Positions 1-13,090 of a DNA stretch of 64,000 nucleotides are shown here, piece by piece. Origin of the DNA: Hybos culiciformis. Taxonomy: Eukaryota > Arthropoda > Insecta > Diptera > Hybotidae. Below the pieces are notes generated by a model. The model did not search any database and was not told the DNA's origin. It saw only the letters and a list, made by a program, of their open reading frames with translations. Positions within the stretch are counted from its first letter, which is position 1. Every line of letters starts with the position of its first letter. The position numbers were made by a program, and so were the translations under genes. Location of the stretch: assembly GCA_964007475.1 (NCBI GenBank), contig OZ023273.1:52997257-53061256 (forward strand), given 5' to 3'.

Positions 1-3000
1 ATTTTTATTTTATAAAAACGTTAAAATTTTAAAAGCTATAGTATATAATAGATCGGAACCAAAGTGGTTGAAATAAGTGAAATTTTTACTTTGATTGATT
101 TTCCATGACTTTCCACGCATGCCCATTTCTTCTGAAATAACTTAAATTGCGTAAAGTAAACTTCTTAAATTTGATAAGATTTTATTCAAACCTCAAATTA
201 CATTTTAATTTAGTGTTATCATTTGGGTTTAGTTGGTTTTAAAAATTAATTACTTAAATTAAAATATATATGTAGATATTTATTATTTTTTTTTTAAATA
301 GATAAAATTGAGGTTTCTCACATATTTAAATAATTTTTCCGGTGTTTATTTATAGCAAAAATCAAAAATCATAGTATAGTATAAGATAGTATAGTGTGAT
401 TTAATATACTATAGAAAGTTTTGTGTTTTCTATAATTTTCCTTATTTAGTGTTTTATTTTCAGTACTAATCCATCTTTTAAATGTTAAATATATGTTTTT
501 GTTACGTAAACACTTTCTTAGTTTGATTAGATTTTATTATACAGAAATCTATTAATAATATAATATAATATAATCAATAAATGGATGAAAAATTTTTTTT
601 TTTGCTAAAAAAAGATTAGGTAATAAAATAAATTTTAATTTTACCAAAATAAAAAAAATAATATATTTTTATTACGCAGACTTCTAGACAAATGGATTTC
701 CATCATTATTATTATTATTATAATTTTTTTTTTTTATAAACAATCGATCAAAAATAAAAATTTATGAAAACTAATGATCTCCCACACATTTTCCTACAAA
801 CGAAATTAATTTTTCGTATTATTATTATTAAAAACAAAAAAAAATAAAAAATAAAAATTAATGAAATTTTTCTTTCCTTTATGAAAATCATTAATTTTAC
901 ATTTTATTTAATCATTTTTTTTTTTTTTCTTCAAAAATATTCTAAAATTTTATTTATAAATTTTAATATTTCAAAAAATAAAAAAAAAAAATAAATTCTA
1001 AAATTAAAATTTCCTTGTTCTAAAAAAAAGTTGCACACAGCTCAAATATGGAAAAATTTCTAATTAGATATATTTTTGTTTTTGATTTTCTCGTATATAT
1101 AGAAATAGATATATAATTTATGTTAAACAAATGATGTAAGCCTCAAATTTAAAATTATCAGATTTATTATGTAAAAACTTATATATGATGTGTATAATTG
1201 TAAATGTAATAATAATAAGAAAATTCTAAACATTTGATATGAAAATATTATTAAAAAAAAAAGAATTACGACAAAGTAAGAATTAAATAATTTTTAAACT
1301 AATTTATTACTTTATAAGTTTATGGTATAATTTAATTAATTAAATTTTTTTTACGATTCGTATAATTAATTTATAATAAGTATTATTATTCTGAAGCATC
1401 AAAATCAGATTTTAAAAGCCACTTAATAATCAATAAATCTTTCTGAAAGCAGCATTTAAAACAAACAATAAGTGAAAATTAGTTCACGAAAAAAAAAAAA
1501 ATAAAAAAAAAATAAAAAAAAAAATAGAAAAAGAAAAAATTGGAAAAAAGTCAAGGAAAAACTCCTTATAAATACTCGCTGATTAGCACTGATTCATCGT
1601 TGTTTAGAATTTTCCTCGCTATATAATTTAACCCCCTTGTTCTAGTTTTTCATTTTTGTTAATTTCAGACATGTGGAATATTAAAAAAGAAAATAAAAAC
1701 ATTTTATTTTGCCATCAATAATTTCTTAAAATTACGTCACTTGGAATTAAAGAATATAAGTATTAATACTTATGTACATTTTTATTTTTAATATTTATTT
1801 TGAGATTTTAATAAAAGTTCATTAAAGTTTTTTTGGAGCTCCAGATTATATAAAAATTTTTTTTATATAAAATTATAAAATATTGTTTAGGGAAAATTGT
1901 TATTTAATGTTAAATTTGATTAAGATTTATTAAAGAAATTAAGATAAAATGAAAATTAATGGAAAAATCTTTATTTTGAACTTTTTACTTTAAGATGAAT
2001 AATTAAATAATAAAGCTATTCCTATTTCCCCTAATTGCAATTTTCAAAAATTTATATTTCTTCATTATAACAAAGTATAAAATGATTAATACCTATTTAA
2101 TAAAGTTATAATCGATTAAGTATATGTTTTAAATAAGATTAGATCAAATTAAATTTATAACTTTTGTAGCTACATATGCATTACTTTAAAGGTCCTTGTG
2201 CGGCCGACATAACCTAATATAGTTCTATAGATTGAAATTGGATTGATATTATAGAGACTGATTAAACAATTAATACAATTTTGTCTGGTTTTAATAAAAA
2301 ATTTTCTATCATATTTCAAATTTCCGTAAATTTTGATTAAAATATATACTATTTATAATATATAGTACTATCTATACATAAATGTTGTACACTTAAAATA
2401 CATAAATATAATTTTTGTTTTTTTATTTTTTAAATAAATTTTAATGAGGCTAATTCAAATTTATTACGGCAATTATGTTTTTTGGCAAAATTTCTAACAA
2501 AATTAAAGTGTACATATAACATTAGAGGAAAATAATAAAAATTACCGACCCACCCTAAAATTTAAGATAATTGCACCGAAATAAATAAATAGAAGAAAAT
2601 AAGTCTCAAAAAAAAATTAAAAATGATACATATATATCTTTTTTAATATTTAAAAATAAATTTTCTTAATTATCCCACCGGGGAGAGAAAATATTGCTGG
2701 CTTTGATTTTTTTTTTAATATCAAAATTTATATTTATTTACATTTTTATTTAAATATATATATATTTTTTTTGTTTTCTTAATATAAAAAAGAAAAATCA
2801 ATTTGAAAAATCTCTTGCAGTAATTTTATAAAATGACTCATAATTCTTTTTTTTTTTTAATTTTCAAAATATTCATGGACTCTATATTTAATTTTTTTTT
2901 TATTATTTTAGTATAAAATGCGGATGCTCTGAATGCTAAATTTATGTTAAAAATTTTTGTTTTATTATTATATATATATTTTTATAAAACTGAAATTATT

Positions 3001-4682
3001 TTTAATTATGAGGTTATATGCATGCAGTTCTGGCGTTGAAAGTGAAATAATATTTTATATGAAATAATAAAATTTTAATGAGAACAAGATACTATTGTGC
3101 AGTCAAAATTTACAAAAAGAGTTAGTCAGCCCAAGTATCCAAGTTAAAAGAGTTGTTTAAAATTAACATAAATACTATAAGCAGACGTTACTACATCTAT
3201 ATTATTTAAAAGTGAACTATAATAATGTCTATTAACTAGGATAGGATCAATTAGGATTAGCAGTGTGTTTATTTAACACCGAAGGTATACGAAAGTGATT
3301 ATCGTAGTATTTCAGGTAATTTGATTATAAAAAAAAAAAGATATCGTTTTTAGAACTACATTATTACTAGTCAACCATACACTACTATATATATATAGTT
3401 TTCATAGACGAGTACGGATTATGATTCATGAAATTTTAATCAATATAGAAAATACTTTACAGTGCATGTCGATTTTTTTTTTATTTTAATTTTTTTATTT
3501 TTTTTTATTTCATTATTATTTTAAAAAAAATTATCTACATAATTTATTAATCATCAATTTAAGAAAAGTACACAATCGCACTTATTAAAATTACAAAACA
3601 CACAATGATCATTAAAGAAGTGATTAAACTTTAAAAAATGTTCTTAAAAAAAGAATTGAAAATGTAAAAAAAAAAATTTCTATTATAAAATATACAATAT
3701 ATAATGTATTAAGAGGTAAATGATCTAATGTCATATGACTAAATTTCATTTATATTTTTTTCACAAAGATAACAAAATAAAAATGATTATTATATGATTC
3801 AGCTATTGCATTTAAATATTTATGTATTGTAAATTGACTTATTCATAATTGGGTATATAAAATTTGATGTTAGGCTGACGTGTGATTGAATTTAGAAGTT
3901 AAGGGAAATAACATATTATACGTTATATTTAATATTAGGTGCATTATGCAATAAATACCCTTATTTTATAAATTTTCTTTTAATAATTTCTTTTTCGATA
4001 TTGTATATAATTGTGACTATGAATATGAATTTATTAAATATTTTATAACTAGACATATTTGACTTCCCAATTTAATCTTCAAATCTTTTACATTACATGC
4101 CTACATGATTACGTTTTTTATTTTTAATAATTTGAAACAAAATAACAAAAATAACAAATATTATATATTCGTATTTATTATAAACAAAATTGAAATAAAA
4201 AAAAAAAAAGAAATTTTTATTGAAATTTATTAAATTAAAATAAAAATTTAAATGAATTTCAAACTTCCGTAAATGGGAAGTTGTATAGAATAATATATAT
4301 ATATATAAATATTTTTTTTTATATTTTTTTTTTACTCTTCTCTATATATGTTTTTATATCATTGTTTACATTTTAATTAATGAATGACCGACTATAAAAT
4401 AATAATAATGTCTATCTATATACGACGTACAACTTGAATTCTACTATTTATGGGCTTTGTAAAAAAAAAAAAGAAAAAAAAGTAAACAATGTATATATAG
4501 TCGTCATTCATAGTTAAAAGTGTAATTTAAACTTCCTAATTATCTACAATAAAAAAATATAATAAAAGATTACAAAATATAATGTTGAATGAAAAATCTG
4601 GAAATAATAATATTACAAAAAAATAAAATGAAATAAATTAAATTCTATTCTTTTTTTTTTTTTTTTTTGAAGTACAACTTAC
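1..4682. other. AT-rich noncoding DNA
   Basis: This stretch is dominated by A and T homopolymers and TA runs. No open frame longer than about 60 codons with gene-like composition was seen on either strand. It may be intron or 3' flank of the minus-strand exons that begin at 4683, since exon 4683-4796 ends in a splice donor that reads leftward into it. No downstream exon was found by eye. Confidence 0.5.
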
Positions 4683-4796
4683 CATATATTGCTGGACTAG
4701 AACAACTGCGTGCTAATGGTACACGTGTAGGAAATTCTTCACATGGTGTTGAAGGGTCTTTTTGTTTCTTATTATTATAATCCTTGTTATGGTTGC
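4683..4796 (-). CDS. internal coding exon of an unrecognised gene
   Basis: This is a minus-strand exon of 114 nt (38 codons' worth), phase 1 at both ends. The acceptor is a T-rich tract ending in ATTTTTAG just above 4796. The donor is ATATG|GTAAGT at 4683/4682, a strong consensus. The reading frame is unlike the surrounding AT noise: it is rich in Pro, Ser, Cys, Glu and Arg and includes the stretches KDPSTPCEEFPTRVP and LARSCSSPAIYG. The incoming phase matches the donor of the exon at 10371-10454, and the joined codon reads Gly. Because the exon is symmetric and divisible by three it could be alternatively spliced. I do not recognise the protein; the segment looks like a low-complexity linker, not a folded domain. 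A chance ORF is possible, but the two good splice sites, the composition and the matching phase argue against it. Confidence 0.6.
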
Positions 4797-7700
4797 CTAA
4801 AAATGAAAAAAGAAAATTAAAAAATTTAGAAAGTATTTGAAGAAATACCATTATGTTTCTCTCAATTAAATAATGAATAAACATATAGATCTAGAATCAA
4901 TTAACTACCAATGTTTAAATATGTTAACTTTCATAAATTTAAAAAACAAAGGTTACTGATTCTAAAAGTTAATAAATATAAAGTAAAATTATATTATATT
5001 ATTAGAAAGGTTTTTTTTTTGTTAAATTTTATAAAATAACTAATTAATGAAAAAAAAGCGTAAGATTATGATAGCGTTTATAACCTTTTTAATTAAAGTT
5101 AACAATGTTATCAAAATGATTCACAGCAAAATTTTTAATTCTTATCAACAATTTATTTATTTAATTTTTTTTTTTTGAGTGTGTTATCAAAAATATGTAT
5201 AGAAGAAAATTAAAAAACAAAAAAAAAAACTGTTCATTCAAAATATAATAACTTGTTATATAAAATAAAATTTTAACAATTTTTTTTTTTTTTTTTTCAA
5301 ATTTTGGTTCAGGGTTTTTAGATTAAAATTAAAAAAAAAAAACAGCAATAAAAATTAATCTTAGTTTTCTTAAAATTAAAGGAAATTAAAATTCTAAAAT
5401 TTATTGAAATATAATAATATTATTCAAAAAACACACAAAGTATAATAATAAATTCATATTATATATATTAAGTTTAGTATAGAAGGTCATTAAGTCTAAG
5501 AAAAGTTGAGATTAGAATTTTTTCGAAATTTCAATATAACTAACTAACTATACTTGTATAAACGTTTTTCATGAAAATTTCGTTTTTTCTTCATTTTTCA
5601 TATGACAACCAATAATTTTGTTAATAAAATAATTTTCATATTGAAACTGTAAGAATATAAAATCTATTCTAGAAATAAAACTGTTCGAAATACCAAGCTC
5701 TTTCGAGAATTTTAACAACTTAAGTGTTATAAAAAGTATGGTAATGTTATTTATAAACTCGGTTAATATAATGGAATTTTTTATTTATTTTTTTATTTAA
5801 TTTGTAATTTTAAGTTCTTTGAACTGAATTTGTTTTATATACATATATAATATGGGTTTCGATGGAAAATTTGTCACTTTATATAAATTTTTAAAGTTAA
5901 ACACGTCGTAATGTCTACAAAAACTTTTCCCACCAAACAGAATGTTATAAAAAAAAAAATTTTATGTATATACATATGTATACGACCGACGACGACGCGA
6001 ACAAAAAAATAAAATAAAATTTGACCCATTTTTTTCCTAATTTGTGGAAATTTCACATAAAAGAAAAACAATATTATTGTGTAGAGAAATGTTTGATGGT
6101 GTTTGTTTGGTTGGAAAATTTTTCCATTTTTTTTTTTTTTTCATTATAATAATATACATATAGTATACATATAGGTGGAAATGGAAAATCAATGCATTGA
6201 GTTCGTTTTTTTTTATTTTTATTTTTTACACGATGACTAATAATATATTTGCATTTAATAAGTTCATTTTAGTTTTTTTTTTTTTATCGAAAGCAAGTAA
6301 AAACCTCTTTTATATTTTGTTGGCTTTGGCTTGTATTATATTTTTTTAATTTTTTTTTTGTGTTATTTTGAAAGAACTTAAAATGGTTTTGTAATGTTAT
6401 TTATAGATATTGTTTTTATTATTATTATTATTATTATTGTTATTCATGTTGTTAAAGAAAATTTATATACAGTTAAGGAGGAAACACTTGCTGTATAGGA
6501 AAATAAAAAATATATGATTTTAAATTTTTTGTTCTGTTGTAAATAATCAATGGTAGTCTTTATTTATTAAAATTATAAGAATGATGATGGAATTTTTATT
6601 ATATTTTGCAGTTCGAATTTTGGAGTTTTCTAAAACTTAATATATTAAGTAAAAAGATATGAAGATCGAAAGTAGTCAAGAATGTAGTCATGAAAAACGA
6701 CATTTTTAGTCCTTTCTTTTATATTTCTAACAGGAAGAATGAAGAATAAAAAATAAATTATAGAAAATGTATTTTAACCGAGAATCCTTACAGTCAACAA
6801 AATGACTAATCGTATAACATATAAATACTTAAAGCTCTAAAAAAAGTAATATAAATTTTGCAATTTATGTGTATCCTGAACATAAACACATCAACCTACG
6901 TACAAAATGCCTTAAAGCAATAATGTTATTTTATGTACATATATATAGAAACAAAATAGTAATAACAATAAATTTTATGACATGGAATGGAATAACCCAA
7001 GAATATTACATATAAAACGAATAAAAAAACAACTCTTGTATAAAACAATTTTTTTTTTTCTTTTAACATTATTGGAGGTTCTAGTGGGGATTTTCAATTC
7101 AAGAATGAATTGTGATGAATCATTGATTGCGAAAAAAAGAAAAATATATATGTACATATTTACTTCTATAAATGTACATTAAAACAAAAACCAAAAAAAA
7201 AGATAAAGGTCATAAGGTTGTAACAAAAGTAGTGAAAATTTTCATTAAAAATAGTAGGTATATATGGGAATTATCATGAATCAAAATAATTAATGTTGTC
7301 GCATTCAAGCATATTAAAATTTTTTTATTTATCGCTATTTAAATGATGATGGTTTTAGGTTAATATATCTATAATATAGTTTAACATAATTCACAGTATA
7401 TATGTTATTTTTATTCAAGGACCATGAAAAATTTAATATTGTTTTAATTTCCAAATTTACATAATATTTTTTTTTTTTTGTAATTAAACTTCATAATCTA
7501 TAAATTATATATGTTAAATATGTCGAAACACATATGATAATCTACATTGTGTATGCAGTAATTTTGATATTTGTACAATTATGATAAGAGAAAATAGGTT
7601 TTCATTATATTGTCAAGTAAATATATATAATATTAATATTAATTAATAATTTTTTTTTTGATATATTATGTTCATTGTGTATTATGCAGAAAAATATACC

Positions 7701-10370
7701 ACTAATGAATTTTCTATATATTCTATAATAATATTATTTGCAACATTAAATATCAAACGTCTTGAATAGTTTAAATGACATAACATTGCTAGTTTTTCTG
7801 AATTATTATATACACATTTGTAAATGTATGTATTTCTAAAAAAAAAACAATTTTTGGGTAAGCTATGTGCAACCGAACACCCTATTTGTGGTTTATTCGT
7901 AAGATCGTGTCTAATTTTCGCGATCGATTAAATGAAACGCGAAATAAAAAAAAATTATTATTATTATAATTTATTATAAACGAATAAAAGAAAAACAAAC
8001 TTTTTTTTCAAGCTCTCTATGATATATCGTCGTTATGAAAACATAAAATTCGTTGTTGATTTACTATATCTACAACATGAAGAAAAAAAAAAAAAGAATA
8101 AATAAATAAATTCACATTCATATAAATATACAGAAGTGAATAGTAAGTAGAGTATACTATAAATTGTTTTTTTTTTTATATAAAAATATTCAATTTTGAT
8201 TATGACTCATCATCGTCAATGGTGATTTTATATATATATATATATATATTTTTTGTGGTATACTCGTATTATAAATTATTTCGTTTTTTTGCTTTTTTTT
8301 TCTTTCTTTTTGTATGTATATAAAAATTAAATGAATTTCTATTTTAACTACGTATGTAAATATATATATGCATATACATAATAAGCATATAGGTATACAT
8401 CAAAATTTATACAAAATAATAAGCATAAATGTATATATATAAATAAAATAGTTTTAGGAAATTGAGCATAGTTTTTTTTTTTTTTTTGAAAAGCATAAAC
8501 TGTACATAATTAAAAAAAAAAAATAAAATATGTTCTACTATATAAAAACATACTTATATTAAAATAATAATAAAATCATGAAAATTATAAAATTACTTTA
8601 AATTATTTTACACTCTTAACAATAAATTTATGAATCAATTTCATTATATTTTTTATTACACAAACTATTAAACTATATTATAATAAAATATAGAAGTTTA
8701 GTCATGGGGAATTAGTTTTTAATTGATTGTAAGTAGTTATTGCAATTATAAGAAATATATTATATAGTTGATTAGACAATTAAAAGTACATATATTTAAA
8801 ATTTGATGTATTATTGATATTTTCTCTCATATTCTAATTAAAATATTAAATTTATTTATCCAAATCGATTATTCCATGCGATTAGAGAATATACTTAGTA
8901 GACGAAGGTATATAATGTATAAGAATTTTTGAAGTATACATTGTTCAGCTTTTTATTCTTACAAAAAAAATATAAAAATCTTAACTTTGATTTGCAACAA
9001 TTTTAATTTTAACTTTAACCATGTAAGACTTTTAAAAACTATGCATAGCTTTTAATAAATTAATTTTAATTATATTTGTTATAAAAGGCTATAAACGCTT
9101 TTGCTATGCAGGATTAGTATATTATTTTGACGAAATAAATTAGAAGCTTTTTGTAATTAATTTTTTATTTTTTTTTTCATTTAAAAATTTGAATATTTAA
9201 TACTCTGCGCACTGTTATCGCTAAGTAGAATTCAAGTTATTAATATTCAATTTTTATATTTGTTTCTAAATTTTTAGAGAGACTCATTTAAACTTTAATA
9301 TTATATTCACTCTTCATACTAATAATTATTGATAATAATAATGTACACACATAATGTATATATATATTAAAATATAAGTTGTTGTACGATATACTTACTA
9401 TATATTATACGATTTAAAAAAGCAAAATACTCTTAATATATGTATAGGATAATAAAATAATATAAGCAACAAAAAAAAAGGTAAATTTGAATAATATTTG
9501 AATAAGTAATACAAAATTTTTGTTTTATCATGACGTCAACTTGAAATCTACTTTTCCCTCGATATAAAGTTGTTTTGTCAGTTTTTTTTTTATCAAAGTT
9601 TTTAATTATGCTTAAAAAAAAATTGTTTTGTTTGTTTCTAAGATAAAAATGAGCTTAGGAATAAAATAACATAACATTATAATGACGAGTGAGTTATTAT
9701 TAAATACACAGACAAGGATTATAAAGGAGATTTAATTTAGAATAGTCATAACCTTTAGAAGTCATAACCTTTAGAAGTAAAATATATTTGTAGACTTTCT
9801 AATCTTCTATATAAATTTACTTTCATTTTTAATTTAGAATATAGATAATACTTCCCAGTCGTATAATTTGGAATTTATTCTGTTTTCATCAATATAATAT
9901 GTAACTCCTGACTTCGATTTCAATTAATGTTAAATTTTTATTTCTAGCTTGCTTTAAGACTATGTAGATTAGTCGATTATTCGGATTAAATGTTATATCT
10001 ATGTATGTATATAAAAATTAAAGTCCTTTAATGTATGTACCTTATAAACTTCTAAACAAATTAACAGATTTAAATGAAACCGGAACCATTGAAAAGGTTT
10101 TAAGCCTGGCTAGAGCGATACAAAGAATGATATGGCGCCAAAATAAATTTCAATGTTATACTATTTTAAATAATTTCCCAAAAAACTCTTTACGTCTAAA
10201 TGATTCATATTTTAAAAAAAGACCCTTATTTTATCGTATTCTTTTATTTTAATGACATAATATTAACATTAATTATATTATTAATAATGAAAATATAAAC
10301 AAAAATGAATATATATGATTTTAATGTACATATATGAAAATGTAAATATTAAAAAAGAAAAATTCCATAC
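4797..10370 (-). other. probable 5.6 kb intron
   Basis: This is AT-rich sequence between two phase-compatible minus-strand exons. It contains simple repeats, for example TTA/TAA triplet runs near 6418-6440 and a TA run near 8229-8250. The only other feature seen is a Helitron-like fragment near 10031-10130. No further exon was recognised. Confidence 0.4.
10031..10130 (+). mobile_element. decayed Helitron-like fragment
   Basis: The text ATAAACTTCT...GATTTAAATGAAAC resembles 43740-43785 (ATAAACTTCTG...GATTTGAATGAAAC), which follows a Helitron-like TCTATCTATC start. This wording is common in the 5' part of non-autonomous insect Helitrons. Both ends are too decayed to place. Confidence 0.35.
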
Positions 10371-10454
10371 CGATTGGCATAAATCTCAACACCAGACACG
10401 GTGATTCTCTTTTAATCCTCATTTTCATTTCACTTTGTTTGTGAGTCACGCTGA
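10371..10454 (-). CDS. coding exon of the same unrecognised gene
   Basis: This minus-strand exon ends at a donor CCAATCG|GTATGG (10371/10370). A run of T residues followed by TTGAATCAG gives an acceptor just above 10454. The frame reads SVTHKQSEMKM followed by RIKRESPCLVLRFMPI and leaves one base, G, at the donor. That G plus GC at the start of exon 4683-4796 makes an in-frame Gly codon, so the joined peptide runs ...RFMPI-G-NHNKDYNN.... With this acceptor the exon is 84 nt and phase 1 at both ends. A CAG four bases downstream (exon start 10450) is an alternative. Translation could also start inside the exon at one of the two Met codons (MKM), which would make this the first coding exon. The family is unknown. 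Confidence 0.5.
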
Positions 10455-12599
10455 CTGATTCAATATTAAAAAAAATTAAATAATAATAAAATAATTTTTT
10501 TTTTTTAGGTTTATAAGTTAATTAATTTAATATTTTTATATAGTGCCAAATATATATATTTTTTATCAATAATGTTTTGCTTTTGTTTTTTTTTTTCTTC
10601 TATAGGACTATTAATTATAAGTATAATTAATAAAAAAAAATTTTAAAACATATTTTTTAGTTTGTCGAAATTTTGAAAATTGGTTTTTTTTTTCGTATTT
10701 TATGTTCGACAATTTATAAAAAAAAAAAAACAATTTTTTTTTTTTTGACAATTTAATTTTTGTTTATAAATCCCAGTGTGGCATAAAGGCACAATATTAT
10801 TATAATTTTTTTTAATTTATATATATTTTATATTTGATAATTTTTTTTTTAAATATTTATTAATTATATAGGTAGGTATATTTATCTCTTAATTTCCGCG
10901 ATATTTTTTTATTTATTTATAATTCAAAAACGAAAACAAACAAAATATAAAAAATATGTACGATTTTTAAAATAATTTTTATTAAAAAAATAAATTTTAA
11001 AAGAAAAACTGGTTTTCTCTTTACAAAAAAAAATTAAAAATCTTAAATAAAAATAAAAAAAATAAAAAAAAAATTAAGATGTGGTGTTTTTCAAATTTAA
11101 GTTTGTTTTTTTTTTCTTTACTTTTTTACTTTTTTTTTTTTTTAATTTATTTTTTTTTTTCTTGCTTTCTATTTTCGAACCGACAAACGTTCTACTCTTA
11201 TTGAAAATTCATACTAAAATGATTTTATGATTTCGTTCAAAATAAAAAAAAAAAAAAAAAAAACAGAAAAAAAATTATATATATATACTATATATATACA
11301 CTTTTTTTTTCTTTCCAATTTAAAAACCTGAAAAAAAGACCTTTTCAATTCTATCTATAATGAAAAGTGAGTAATATTAAAAATATATATTATAATAATA
11401 ATAATGAAAAAAAAAAATGTATATATATACACATATCTATAATAAAAATTTGATGTTTTTAAAAAAGTGTGCAGCTCGCAATGTCTCTGACATTTTATAA
11501 AAAAAAATATTATATTTTTATCTGTGTATTAGTTTTACTGATGACGAAAAATATAAAAGGTTGAGTCATCTGACTCATTCAACCTCTAAAAAAAGATTTT
11601 ATAATATTCACAGAAGTGTTGTCGTTCAGATAGTTCTGGGGTTTCTTAGAAAGTTAAGATTTTTAATTTATCTTTTTTTAATTTCTAACTAAATATGAAG
11701 AAAATAAAAATTCCAACCGAAGCAACTATGTGGACAATATTTTGGAAAAAATACTTACTTCCCAGAATTCTGTATTCAAAAAATTCTGTATATATAATAT
11801 ATACTGTATTACCAAATTCATATTTATGTTCAAAGAAAAATCTATTTTTTTTTTTTTTTAAATAAAAGATAAGCGGAAAATTTCGTAAAACATAAAACTA
11901 TAATTTTATAATTCTGAAACACAATTATCGTTATAATATGAAATAAATTTTTAACGGTAAGACTATTTTGTAAATAGTGAAATTCTCAATTTATATAACT
12001 TACATACGTTATTATTAAAGAGTAAAATATATAAAAATGAGAAAAAATTGAGAATATTTAAAATTTGATTTTATTTACAGGGTGTGTAGTGGCGCAATGA
12101 CGTATTTAGAATAAACAATCTGTTTCAGTAATAAAAATGTTTAATTCCATTTATATTTTATTTAATTTAAATTCAAATCTTTTTAAATATTTACACAGTT
12201 GGCATAGATGACACCAAGTTACTTCAAGCAATTTACATATATAATATGTATGATACGTATACTATTATTTTTCTGTGTAAGACAATATCGAAAAAAAAAT
12301 TAATTAATTTGATGGGTTTGTATTAAACTAAAAATTAAATTTATAAACTTATCAAACCTATTTAATGTAATGCTTAATTAATATGAATAAAACTCTTTGA
12401 TGGTTTTTAAATTTTTTTTCCAATAACTATTTATTAAAATTTATTAACTTTATTAGGATGTCAAATTTGTAGTGCGGAGCTTGAATAAAATTTGCACAAT
12501 AAAATGTTAAATTAGATTAAAAAGTGTTTTTCGAAACTTTCATGAACAATTATTGATAAAAGAGAAATTAACTCGGTAAGTCCTTATAAATCTTTCTAT
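10455..12599. other. AT-rich noncoding DNA with an inverted AP-1-like pair
   Basis: This is mostly homopolymeric A/T with several TA runs. The one ordered motif is near 11559-11586, where TGAGTCA and TGACTCA face each other inside a short hairpin (GGTTGA...TCAACC). No gene was recognised. Confidence 0.4.
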
Positions 12600-13090
12600 T
12601 TGGTACTATGAGCGTTTTTTGATTGATAGATTCGCAGATATGTTCCAAGTTTTGGTAGTTTTCGGAACAAATCTAAACGTAATCAATTCTCCTTGACTAA
12701 ATCTTCACAAAAGTGAAATTCAATTAGAATTTTCCTTCTTGGAAGATCATGATTTTTGTAGTAATTCAACACCTTGTTCACATGCATGTCTCGAAGGAAT
12801 TTCTCGAAAACATTGCTTTTTTCTCATACTAAAGTATGATACTGTTTTGGAACCTCAAGGCGGCGAGACAATTAGGAGTCAAGGTATGGTTGGAATTTAG
12901 AGGAACAAACATATTGAGTGTTTCAAAGTCAGAAAATTTGAAAGGGAGAGGAAAGTAAACATCCTTTATTACGTTTAAAATGGTAAGAGTGCAGTTCCCT
13001 GAGGCAGAGAACTGTTTCCACTCTTACAAATGAGACATCTAAAGCTTCAACCACTGGATTAGTTGCTGAACTGAACAGCTGGTACAATAT
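12600..13090 (-). pseudogene. decayed coding-like segment, unidentified
   Basis: This patch is clearly less AT-rich than its surroundings. Read on the minus strand it gives several long open stretches in shifting frames. One, around 13000-12840, includes FPLPFKFSDFETLNMF and PLNSNHTLTPNCLAALRFQ. Another, around 12810-12700, includes FLRDMHVNKVLNYYKN and LPRRKILIEFHFCEDL. The stretches are separated by stops and frame changes. This is the pattern of an old transposable element or pseudogene, but I do not recognise the family. Chance open frames cannot be excluded. Confidence 0.3.
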
